The translations under genes and the position numbers were made by a program. Below are positions 11,801 to 16,923 of a stretch of 30,441 nucleotides of DNA, in pieces. The notes under the pieces are model-generated. The model had not been told where the DNA came from. It saw only the letters and a program-made list of their open reading frames with translations, and made no database searches. Origin of the DNA: a virus; the IMG/VR virus record IMGVR_UViG_3300010354_000377, positions 1 through 30,441 of that record; one strand, given 5' to 3'. Within the stretch, counting starts at the first letter, position 1. Every line of letters starts with the position of its first letter.

Positions 11801-14800
11801 ATATGAAGGAACTGATAGTGATATATTAAGATCATTCCAACTTGAGCATAGAACAAACCCAATTTTTGTAAAAGAGTTTATTGGAAGTGCTTCTACTGTA
11901 GTAAATGTTGACAACAATACCATTAAACTTCCAAATCATTTCTTTGTAAGTGGTGAAAGTGTTCAATATATTCATGCTGGTGCAGGATCTACTCAAGCAA
12001 TTGGAATTGCAACAACTACATTTTCGGGAATTGGAAATACTGACAAATTACCAGAAAATGTTTTCATTATCAAAATAAATGATGATACCATTAAACTAGC
12101 ATCTTCTTCTGAAAACGCTCTGAAAGTGGTTCCAGATGCATTAGACATTACTAGTGTTGGAATAGGAACTTCTCACAGATTTATTGCAAAAAATCAAAAT
12201 ACAAAAGCTCTAATAGCACTTGATAATATTATTCAATCACCAGTTGTTTCCACTGCAATAACAACAATTCTTGTAGATCAGGTATTTACTACAGATGACT
12301 TAATTAAGTTTAGTGGTATAACTTCTTTCTTTGGTGCCGATCTTATTAAGATCAATAATGAAATTATGAAAATTGAGGGGGTTGGTATTGGAAGTACAAA
12401 CCGCATCAGAGTTCGTAGAGGATGGTTGGGAACACCCCTTGTAGGTCATTCTACTGGAGATCTAGTAACTAAAGTTACCGGTAACTATAACATTGTAGAA
12501 AATACACTGACATTCACTGAAGCACCTTATGGAAATACACCTTTAGGTACAAGCACAAATGCACCCGATGAAAGAGATTGGACAGGAATATCTACAGGAT
12601 CTAGTTTCCAAGGAAGAATATTCTTACGAACAGCAGGAGCTGGGACAACATTTGAACCATATCATAACAACTATGTGTTTGACGATATATCCTATGGATT
12701 TGATGGATCTTCTAGAAACTTTATTTTAAAATCAAATGGTTCGGATGTTACTGGAATTGCTACAGAAAATGCAATTATTTTAATCAATGATGTATTCCAA
12801 GGACCAGGAATTTCAAATGATTACACATTAACGCAAACTACTGGTATTACTTCTATTAGATTCACTGGAACTGCAACATCAACTTCAACTGATCCAAATA
12901 CTACAAACTTACCTTTAGGTGGCGTTATCATTTCTGTTGGGTCTACAGAAGGATTTGGATATCAACCCCTTGTCTCTGCAGGAGGAACTGCTATAGTTTC
13001 TACCTCAGGAACAATACAATCCATCTCGGTTGGAAATACTGGATCTGGATATAGAGCTGCATCTACCTATGAAATATTGACCGAAACATCTCAGACTGTT
13101 GGGATTGGATCAACTGTTATTCATTTGGTTAACCAAAATAGTGTCTTCAGTCTTTTAAATCTCTTGAGTGTTGGATCAACTTGCACTATTGGAATTGGTA
13201 CAACTATCCCCGCAAATATAGTTTCCGTTGGAACAACTTTTGTAAGAATTGGAACTGCCAATACAGTTTCATATTCAATTGCATCAGGAACACCAGTTAG
13301 TGTAAAAATTTATAATCCACAAGTTGGTATAGTAAATGTTGGAGTTGCAACAAGTTCAGTTGGTATAACAAGCATTGTACATGTTGGATATGCCACAATC
13401 ATAAGTGGAAATATTTCTACAACTGTTTCTATAACAAATGCCGGATCTGGATACACATCCACAGGAATTTCTCCAACAGTTATTTTTGATAATCCATTAT
13501 CTTATAGTAACATTCCATTAATTTATAGTTCTTCCTCCACTGCTGGAGTTGGAACAGCAGCAACCATAGACATTATCGTTGGACAAGGATCAAGTGTGAT
13601 AGATTTTGAAATTCAAAAAACTGGATATGCATATGGAAATGGTCAAGTTTTAACAATTCCTACAGGTGGATTGACTGGAATACCAACTGATAAATCAAAA
13701 CCTTTTAGTGAATTCCAAGTTACGGTTCAAAATACGTTTACAGATGAATTTACAGGATGGTCTTTAGGAACTTTAGAAGTTTTAGATAACATAGAAGATC
13801 AATTTGATGGATCAACAAAAGCTTTTGAATTAAGACGTTCTGGAAGTCTTATTTCTATTAGATCTGCAAGAGGATCAAAAATTAATGTTCAAGATGTTTT
13901 GTTGGTTTTTATTAATGATATTCTTCAAGTTCCTGGAAGAGGTTATACTTTTACTGGTGGAAGCATACTTACATTTACAGAAGCACCAAAGGGACCAACC
14001 AGTGATGGAAATTTTGGTGGCGATAAGTGCAAGATTCTATTCTATAAAGGAACAGGCAACATTGATGTTGTAGATAAAGAAATTATTGAAACTGTAAAAG
14101 TTGGAGATGAACTTACTCTTGGATATGATTCTTATCTCGATCAAAATGAAAATCTTCAAGAAAATCCAAGAACAGTTACAAGTGTAAATTCTACGGATAT
14201 TGTTTCTACATTACCATATCTTGGTCCAGGAAATACTGAAAATGAAAGTTTATTAAGACCTGTTGTTTGGTGTAGACAAACAGAAGATAAAATCATTAAT
14301 GAAAAGGAAATTTCAAAAGATAGAGAACTTTATGAACCAGTAATCAATCCAGTTGCATATATTATACAATCTGTTGGTATTGGATCAACAGACATTTACG
14401 TTGATAATATTAGACCATTCTTCAATCCACAGAATGAAAATAATATTAGTTTAAATTTCCAGAAAAAAGTTAAATTTACATCACAAGATATAAAAATATC
14501 TGCTGCAGCATCAGCAGTTGTTTCAGGACTAGGTAGTATAACTTCCATTGCAATATCAACTGGTGGTATTGGTTATAACACTGCGACGGTTTCAATTGGA
14601 AATACTTTACAGTCTATTGGGTTAGGAACAACAGCAACTGCCAATGCAATAATAAGTGCTGGTGGAACTATTTCTTCAATTAATATTACCAACGCAGGAA
14701 CAGGATACACAACGACAAATCCACCCATTATCTTAATTTCTTCACCAATATCAGTGGATGAAGAAAATGATGTTGATACTTACACTGGAGATCAAGGGGT

Positions 14801-15341
14801 AGTTGTTGGATTTGGAACAACTACTATTAGTTCCCAAACAAAATTGAGATTTGACTTACACATTCCATTAGATTCATATTTAAGATCTTCAACTTATATG
14901 GGAGTTTCTGGTGTAACTACTATTAGTGGAATTTCAACTGGTGATTATCTTATGATTTTTAATACTAATGTTGGATCTGCAGTAACTTCACTAACTTCTT
15001 CTGGATCGACTGTTGGTGTTGGGACTTCATTTGTTGACAATATTTACTATGTGGACGATTATCAAATTGTTCAATCCCCAACTGGTATTTCTTCTGATGG
15101 TGTTGGAATTGGAACTTCTCACGTAAAGAGAATTTTTGTAAGAGTATCTGATAATTTTAATTATACTGGAGTTACAACATCTGGATATTTTGGAGAATTT
15201 AGTTGGGGTAAAATACGTTTAACTTCCAGAACAGGAATAAATTCATATTCAGCTTACACTACTAATGGTGTTACTGGAATAAAAACATCAATGATGATTT
15301 CAAGGTCCAAGTCTCTTAAATTTAAGAACTACCTCAACTAA
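2853..15341 (+). CDS. 7: Giant baseplate wedge protein, gp7-like, with YHYH domain
   Basis: One uninterrupted 4162-residue frame (12.5 kb). Only about the first 230 residues resemble T4 gp7 (1032 aa in T4): 'DFYSTRGTDRSFEILFKALY' at 199-218 matches the gp7 segment DFYSTKGIEASYKFLFKVLY. T4 gp7 links the inner wedge to the periphery and contacts gp8 and gp10. The rest is a beta-rich mosaic: an IGDEIITY-type module (98-156), about six NHG-TGD repeat units (between residues 600 and 3112), a YHYH-type domain (about 1210-1440), many GSGY turns, and two FDGS-FIND modules (3283 and 3651). There is also a 'VVWCRQTED' block near 3806 and a basic C-terminus. Few Cys, no signal peptide and no coiled coil are apparent. 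The start is 21 bp after gp6 and gp8 follows after 31 bp. The gp7 call is strong for the N-terminus; functions of the modules are inferred, probably peripheral and perhaps host-contacting. Confidence 0.88.
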   Translation: MTEQRIKFSNIVQNQLPSYVKEEFPLISEFLKQYYLAQEYQGGPVDLIQNIDRYIKLNESTSTIDSVILESDVDVFATTISVDIIKSPSGTNGFPESYGLLKIGDEIITYSGKTSRSFTGCIRGFSGTSSLKKDAKPDEVVFDSTLAQAHTAGDSIQNLSVLFLKEFLVKTKKQFLPGLSDRSLAENLNQNLFIKQAKDFYSTRGTDRSFEILFKALYDEDAKVVRPREFLLTPSNAQYEIVRNFVVEPIEGDPMDLINSTLNQDSYGNTITKAYAPITDAEKVITGLGQTYYKLGIDAGYDRDIVVDGAVYGEFSIHPKTKIIGAVSLGSTILDVDSTVGFPTGGELYVTYNDASSGIVSYTSKSINQFYGCSNITGRILDKTEVGINTYAYGYSSVSPDKIVKVRLRPVIGSFDYPVDTFYYQPEDTVKIKTLGSGSSTFESKNWILNISPIFGVKSLTLISISDRTYRVTLTKDHPFKLGDSAVIIGSDESTKTTKITEIVSSDTFVIKGQGDLNLSLTYKIKKSLQRAFSSTFPKISSYSANVQNIYNDKQKLLVASNSLPFYDGQPLETTDRSITFSGTFPAVGVGSTDIFAITSSTDHGFYTGDAVYYIPQKVSYTYRNLVGVSSTGLKVSSSLISDDIEYVVTGTINNDSEEVFNRKPPGEGLYFVKRISSSQIKLAKSLNNIYDRKFISVTDQTTVTDNILQVYTLKYKELKPQKIFREISPPIYDAILHETEPGYTGVLINGVEIKNYKSTDKVYYGKIDEIEVLSPGANFDIINPPYLHIADRVGTAATGYVALSGSLSEIRILNPGFDYVESPTIKITGGNGIGAIATPNLKLIEHSAIFNSEDTSSTVGISTLANTIGFTTYHKFRNAEQVIYYTGNQRAVGGLTTYSAYYVSVQDNQVIKLHKSLGDAISGINTVDITSTGIGKHSFRAVNKKQVLESINIVSSGSGYQNKKRTTDIAGVSTSYDQITISNHDYNSGEIVRYTSVGTAIGGLTSGSDYYITKVDDNTFKLSSVGVGTTSDDFYYQTKQYVNFTSVGVGTHTFNYQPIEVTISGKIGISSIATETFQATVQPIFRGQVTSVHLENKGVGYGSSEIINLDRQPEITLAYGKNAQVSPVVSNGKIVEVIVLNSGSGYLSPPDLIISGSGVGAVLTPVISNGSITEVKVIETGDGYTQSGTTVSVIVPGTGSAKFRAKLQSWTVNLVGRNINYFRGDDGFISEGINPGYELQYSHLYAPRKLREIVYAVDSNGKTLYGQKDLIKINNVEQNSTNHSPIIGWSYDGHPIYGPYGYTTRSGGVATQMKSGYKLDLKSNRPTVTEFPVGFFVEDYTYLKVKDESTLDENNGRFCVTPEYPKGTYAYFATFDLSVASAGPFVGYKSPAFPYLVGKNFKGIPNKFNFDFKSNQDNVDLNKTNWSRNTSAYNLIDGSVTYEYVTIPNKLNQTLDVTAITPGVVESIGIVTGGNNYRVNDDVVFNNTGTQGSSAIAKVSKIGGKLVNSVSVATSTITDVEIYPSDTKGNYTVICDNPHNFKDGDFVTITGLSTTSSKIEGSYQIGVTTNTLAIVGVGTSSTGIGTLSATGIVTYFKVSGNLGLSQIRENDILGIGTEKVKVLNVEPEFSRIRVLRSIDGTIGSSHTVTTVLYENSRKFTINSGFKTTYDYKVNKEIYFNPTESVGVGTTFGVGIGYTLTISNPGAGLTIFVPTRSIFIKNHGLETGDQLIYSPNDGSGLVILENSVGIGTTLRNQQSVFVAKISNNLIGLSTVRVGLGTTGTFVGIASTVSNATLMAFSGIGTGTRHSFTTNYSVITGKAIRRLVTVSTAQTHGLESNHYVDLTVNPSISTTFVIKYNDYNRKLVVNPKSFISSGINTLTNSITIVNHGYQTGNKVIHTTTGSDQTLENNKVYFVVKIDDDTIKLSNTYYESTSEKPSIVGVASTAGTLSQINPPINVYGRSSLVFDVSDSSLAYSNQSTSYSAFDLNFYLDEDFTEPFYKDKDKTSFNVSKNGRIGIDTSATVTLNITSDTPKNLFYKLDPVFESDLPITKSEINVDSSVLSNNSISIKNSLYNGNHKVSVASTNSFTFTISQQPESSSYISSTSSLNYTTNCTHAYGPITEVKLEDKGKNYYVLPGITTISPASGISTGTGTGAVLEASSKSIGRISRTKINDIGLDFPSDKTLRPSALLPQIAKIDLLTSLRSVGISSVGRGYNTAPKLLLFDGKTNQLMREVDLRYTLGKSNVEILKNTYGITNTTPTILPVNNSNGVGISTVGFNTITKDVTVTLAVGFSTANTFPFTVGDKVLIENISVGIGSTAKGYNSENYDYSLFTLTAVDENRGGIGTVTYNLTNYLLTGENPGIFDSRNSSGRIIPQKHFPTFNVQLQPNNYIVGETVTSNSSSGTVEGWNSQTGILRISSNKDFKKNEVITGSTSRTQGIASSITTFESHFNLESTSKVVSGWKNNSGFLNDNLQRVQDSLYYQNFSYSIRSRVDYETWNDAVSALNHTSGFKKFSDYQFESSSRNSMTVGISTDVTNVDVVLDLTEIVNLNCVFDFDLATENSLTQGSTIVSDEIIFSSRVLTDFSESIGNRVLSIDDVSGTFNSNPRPTRFSIVNTFKLSENRAQKYFAYIRDRRFTSQRQLMVVTLIHDGSFGYISQYGRVESVYDLGSFDFSISGTDGQLAFYPTKYSVNDYNLSVISYNLDDNLLGVGSTGIGGIIDIKTTSKNAVGLASTSIVSIGSTYRSVKVLVEITGSNNEYEFDELNIIHDGSEVHFTDYGQLTTNPGFFGIPGFGTYNPYISGSNLIVDFIPNAGVAATINTIQVAISSEGISGIGTVDLKHARLEGRSTLISSSGSPGIHTIGSYPNDYDSAYFIVQVTDTTNNKYQMSEVMVVDSFVDSTTSYDVFDTEFGVVETSSGLGTIGSRVSIAGTVELTFTPNPSIAADVKVYMNALKLQDDAKQEINFNNGTIRTGFGAYEGTDSDILRSFQLEHRTNPIFVKEFIGSASTVVNVDNNTIKLPNHFFVSGESVQYIHAGAGSTQAIGIATTTFSGIGNTDKLPENVFIIKINDDTIKLASSSENALKVVPDALDITSVGIGTSHRFIAKNQNTKALIALDNIIQSPVVSTAITTILVDQVFTTDDLIKFSGITSFFGADLIKINNEIMKIEGVGIGSTNRIRVRRGWLGTPLVGHSTGDLVTKVTGNYNIVENTLTFTEAPYGNTPLGTSTNAPDERDWTGISTGSSFQGRIFLRTAGAGTTFEPYHNNYVFDDISYGFDGSSRNFILKSNGSDVTGIATENAIILINDVFQGPGISNDYTLTQTTGITSIRFTGTATSTSTDPNTTNLPLGGVIISVGSTEGFGYQPLVSAGGTAIVSTSGTIQSISVGNTGSGYRAASTYEILTETSQTVGIGSTVIHLVNQNSVFSLLNLLSVGSTCTIGIGTTIPANIVSVGTTFVRIGTANTVSYSIASGTPVSVKIYNPQVGIVNVGVATSSVGITSIVHVGYATIISGNISTTVSITNAGSGYTSTGISPTVIFDNPLSYSNIPLIYSSSSTAGVGTAATIDIIVGQGSSVIDFEIQKTGYAYGNGQVLTIPTGGLTGIPTDKSKPFSEFQVTVQNTFTDEFTGWSLGTLEVLDNIEDQFDGSTKAFELRRSGSLISIRSARGSKINVQDVLLVFINDILQVPGRGYTFTGGSILTFTEAPKGPTSDGNFGGDKCKILFYKGTGNIDVVDKEIIETVKVGDELTLGYDSYLDQNENLQENPRTVTSVNSTDIVSTLPYLGPGNTENESLLRPVVWCRQTEDKIINEKEISKDRELYEPVINPVAYIIQSVGIGSTDIYVDNIRPFFNPQNENNISLNFQKKVKFTSQDIKISAAASAVVSGLGSITSIAISTGGIGYNTATVSIGNTLQSIGLGTTATANAIISAGGTISSINITNAGTGYTTTNPPIILISSPISVDEENDVDTYTGDQGVVVGFGTTTISSQTKLRFDLHIPLDSYLRSSTYMGVSGVTTISGISTGDYLMIFNTNVGSAVTSLTSSGSTVGVGTSFVDNIYYVDDYQIVQSPTGISSDGVGIGTSHVKRIFVRVSDNFNYTGVTTSGYFGEFSWGKIRLTSRTGINSYSAYTTNGVTGIKTSMMISRSKSLKFKNYLN
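3141..3330 (+). repeat. IGxEIIxY-RG module, copy 1 (in gp7)
   Basis: Encodes LLKIGDEIITYSG...CIRGFSGTSS...AHTAGDSI (residues about 98-156). The pattern is hydrophobic-I-G/N-x-E-I, a short turn, R-G-x-x-G-T, then an H-x-x-G-D/T-x-V close. It recurs in gp7 at 12339-12480, in the DUF4815 protein at 23311-23450 and at the C-terminus of gp15. Confidence 0.6.
4655..6025 (+). repeat. NHG-TGD repeat units 1-3 in gp7
   Basis: Three units share the order 'x-H-(G/D/K)-(F/Y)-x-(T/S)-G-(D/E)-x-V-x-Y', then 'Y-(Y/F)-V-x-x-x-D/S-x-x-x-(I/F)-K-L-x-x-S'. Examples are DHGFYTGDAVYY with LYFVKRISSSQIKLAKS, and HDYNSGEIVRYT with YYITKVDDNTFKLSS. Units 2 and 3 close with 'S-x-G-(I/V)-G-x-H-(S/T)-F'. Unit 1 carries a longer linker. 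The repeats are protein-level beta modules within the gene, diverged at the DNA level. Confidence 0.65.
5724..5735 (+). repeat. GSGY-encoding 12-mer, gp7 copy 1
   Basis: GGATCTGGATAT encodes Gly-Ser-Gly-Tyr. The same 12-mer, or a variant ending TAC, is used at eight places in four genes of this window. Confidence 0.8.
6282..6293 (+). repeat. GSGY-encoding 12-mer, gp7 copy 2
   Basis: GGATCTGGATAT, in the context LNSGSGYLSPPDLI. Confidence 0.8.
6480..7020 (+). other. YHYH-type domain within gp7
   Basis: Residues about 1210-1390 contain the block 'GWSYDGHPIYGPYGY' (W1290 at base 6720), a hallmark of YHYH-family proteins, followed by 'LDENNGRFCVTPEYPKGTYA' and YFATFD. The eponymous YHYH tetrad is Y-A-Y-F here (residues 1370-1373). 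Family assignment rests on the GHPIYGPYGY block and the NGR/PEYP-G-TY spacing. YHYH-type domains are known from large structural proteins of marine myoviruses; their function is unknown. Confidence 0.75.
8010..8715 (+). repeat. NHG-TGD repeat units 4-5 in gp7
   Basis: Unit 4 has IKNHGLETGDQLIYS and ends with a GTGTRHSF close. Unit 5 has VNHGYQTGNKVIHTT followed by YFVVKIDDDTIKLSNTYYES. They follow the same strand-turn scheme as the units at 4655-6025. A degenerate copy (TAQTHGLESNHYVDL) lies between them. Confidence 0.65.
10041..10200 (+). repeat. GE-x-V-SG-x-V-W module, copy in gp7
   Basis: Residues about 2397-2449: VGETVTSNSSSGTVEGWNSQ, TGILRISS, then KKNEVITGSTSRTQGIASSI. It matches the gp14 insert 'EIVTGSVSGVTARVRTWNSS' closely in order and spacing. 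Related copies are in gp8 and the DUF4815 protein. Confidence 0.6.
11925..12195 (+). repeat. NHG-TGD repeat unit 6 in gp7
   Basis: LPNHFFVSGESVQYIHAG, then NVFIIKINDDTIKLASSSEN, closing with SVGIGTSHRF. This is the clearest full-length copy of the unit and is separated from unit 5 by about 1070 residues. Confidence 0.65.
12339..12480 (+). repeat. IGxEIIxY-RG module, copy 2 (in gp7)
   Basis: Residues 3164-3210 encode LIKINNEIMKIEG, then RIRVRRGWLGTPLVGHSTGD and LVTKVTG. The same layout occurs in the gp15 C-terminal extension (LDLDGEEVYV, VERGKDGTTITSH). Confidence 0.6.
12699..12990 (+). repeat. FDGS-FIND module, copy 1 (in gp7)
   Basis: Starts at residue 3283 with FDGSSRNFILKSNG, followed by AIILINDVFQGPGISNDYTL. 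A second copy begins at residue 3651, 368 residues later. Such FDGS/IND-Q-PG/YT modules are familiar from phage fibre-like proteins. Confidence 0.6.
13041..13052 (+). repeat. GSGY-encoding 12-mer, gp7 copy 3
   Basis: GGATCTGGATAT, in the context GNTGSGYRAAST. Confidence 0.8.
13443..13454 (+). repeat. GSGY-encoding 12-mer, gp7 copy 4
   Basis: GGATCTGGATAC, in the context ITNAGSGYTSTGISPTV. Confidence 0.8.
13803..14010 (+). repeat. FDGS-FIND module, copy 2 (in gp7)
   Basis: Starts at residue 3651 with FDGSTKAFELRRSGS, followed by LLVFINDILQVPGRGYTFTG and ILTFTEAPKG. The 'LTFTEAP' tail also appears alone just before copy 1 (about 12506-12530), as if the earlier copy had been split. Confidence 0.6.
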
Positions 15342-15346
15342 TAACT

Positions 15347-15358
15347 AATAAATAAATA
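15347..15358 (+). promoter_or_regulatory. Candidate T4-type late promoter upstream of gp8
   Basis: AATAAATAAATA contains two overlapping near-matches to the late element TATAAATA. It lies in the 31-bp gap between gp7 and gp8. The element ends 14 bp before the gp8 ATG, so the leader would be very short. No hairpin is seen in this gap. Confidence 0.4.
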
Positions 15359-15372
15359 AAAACTCCCGTCAA

Positions 15373-16917
15373 ATGGCCGCAATTATAACTGATCAGATTA
15401 GAATATTAAATGCAAAAACTTTTGTTGCTGATGTAGGTGTCAATGCTTATTATTCTTTTATAGGATTACCAAATCCAACAGATTATGATGCTGATTGGAA
15501 CACAACTCCTCCATCTCCAAAAGATAATTTTTTTGAAGAAAATGATTATTGGGATACGATGATTGCTTTGAAAAAAATCAATACATCTGATGTAAGGCAA
15601 GTTGTTCCCAAACGATTGTGGTCATCAGGAACAACCTATGATATGTATCGTCATGATTATAGTAGATCAAATATCGCAAAAGTTTCTGGAGCAACTAATT
15701 TATATTCATCATCATATTTTGTACTGAATAGTGATTATAGAGTTTATATTTGCTTACAAAATGGAACTGACCCAGATAATCCTAGTGGGAGACCATCTTT
15801 AGATGAACCAACATTTACTGACTTAGAACCAAGGTCTGCAGGAACAAGTAATGATGGTTATATTTGGAAATATCTCTATACAATCAAACCAAGTGAAATT
15901 ATTAAATTTGAAACTGCTGACTACATGCCAGTACCAGATGCTTGGAGCATAAACACTGATAATGCTCCTGTAAGAGATAATGCAATAGATGGATCTATCA
16001 AAATTGCAACAATAACAGACAGGGGTGTTGGTGTAGGAACTGCAAATATTACATATACTAGGGTTCCAATTAAAGGAGATGGAACAGGAGCAGAGTGTAC
16101 TATTGTAGTTGGAGCAGATTCTAAAGTTTCGTCAATCACGATATCTAACCAAGGATCTGGATACACTTATGGAAATGTAGATTTGGTTGCTGGAGGAGTT
16201 CCAACTGGCACAACACAACCAAGATTTGATGTTATCATACCACCCCAAGGTGGTCATGGTGCTGACATCTACAGAGAATTGGGAGCATTTAATGTTTTAA
16301 TGTATTCCAGAATAGAAAATGATAATGAAAATCCAGATTTTATCACAGGAAATCAAATAGCAAGAATTGGAATCGTTCAAAATCCAAAATCATTTGGAAC
16401 TAATTCAAATTTAACAATTGATAAAGCAAGTGCCACTGGAGCATTAAGACTTACAGGAGCAGGATATAGTAGTGCTACTTTTACTGCAGATACTCAAATT
16501 AGACAAACAGTTTCAACAGGAACCACAGCTATTGGTAGAGTTGTAAATTATGATCAAACAACTGGTGTATTGAAATATTGGCAAGATAGATCTATTGCCG
16601 GATTTACATCTGTTGGTATTGCTATAACAAATCCTCAATATGGATTTGATTTAATAGATTTCACCTCTTCACCATCAACAGGTGGAAACGTTACAATTAT
16701 TGGGGGTTCGGTAAATCTCTCAATTAGTACATCATTTACGGGTGTCTCTACAGTAATAAATAGTAGAACATATTACTTTGGTCAATCCTTTACTAATGGT
16801 GTTGCCAATCCAGAAGTTAAAAAACATGCTGGAAATATCATTTATGTGGACAACAGACCATCGATAACAAGGTCATCCAACCAAAAAGAAGATATCAAAG
16901 TTATTTTGCAGTTCTAA
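15373..16917 (+). CDS. 8: Baseplate wedge subunit gp8
   Basis: The protein has 514 residues against 334 in T4 gp8, the homodimeric wedge protein that binds gp7 and gp10 on the periphery. Conserved blocks appear in T4 order: the 'YWDTMIALKKI...VVPKRLWSSG' region, 'DGYIWKYLYTIKPSE' (residues 161-175, T4 DGYVWEYLFEIPPD), 'IARIGIVQNP' (T4 ISIITNP), and the C-terminus 'HAGNIIYVDNRPSI' (485-498, T4 HSGEMIYMENRPPI). The extra ~180 residues include inserted beta modules: a GSGY turn encoded at 16153-16164 and a TGTTAIGRV segment near 380-390. The start lacks a Shine-Dalgarno. The next gene begins 6 bp after its stop. Confidence 0.95.
   Translation: MAAIITDQIRILNAKTFVADVGVNAYYSFIGLPNPTDYDADWNTTPPSPKDNFFEENDYWDTMIALKKINTSDVRQVVPKRLWSSGTTYDMYRHDYSRSNIAKVSGATNLYSSSYFVLNSDYRVYICLQNGTDPDNPSGRPSLDEPTFTDLEPRSAGTSNDGYIWKYLYTIKPSEIIKFETADYMPVPDAWSINTDNAPVRDNAIDGSIKIATITDRGVGVGTANITYTRVPIKGDGTGAECTIVVGADSKVSSITISNQGSGYTYGNVDLVAGGVPTGTTQPRFDVIIPPQGGHGADIYRELGAFNVLMYSRIENDNENPDFITGNQIARIGIVQNPKSFGTNSNLTIDKASATGALRLTGAGYSSATFTADTQIRQTVSTGTTAIGRVVNYDQTTGVLKYWQDRSIAGFTSVGIAITNPQYGFDLIDFTSSPSTGGNVTIIGGSVNLSISTSFTGVSTVINSRTYYFGQSFTNGVANPEVKKHAGNIIYVDNRPSITRSSNQKEDIKVILQF
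16153..16164 (+). repeat. GSGY-encoding 12-mer in gp8
   Basis: GGATCTGGATAC, in the context ISNQGSGYTYGNVDL, within the part of gp8 that T4 lacks. Confidence 0.8.
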
Positions 16918-16923
16918 CGCATT

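Noticed and set aside
15342-15372. Transcription terminator between gp7 and gp8
   Set aside because: No GC-rich inverted repeat followed by a T-run is present on either strand in this gap or in the other gaps inspected.
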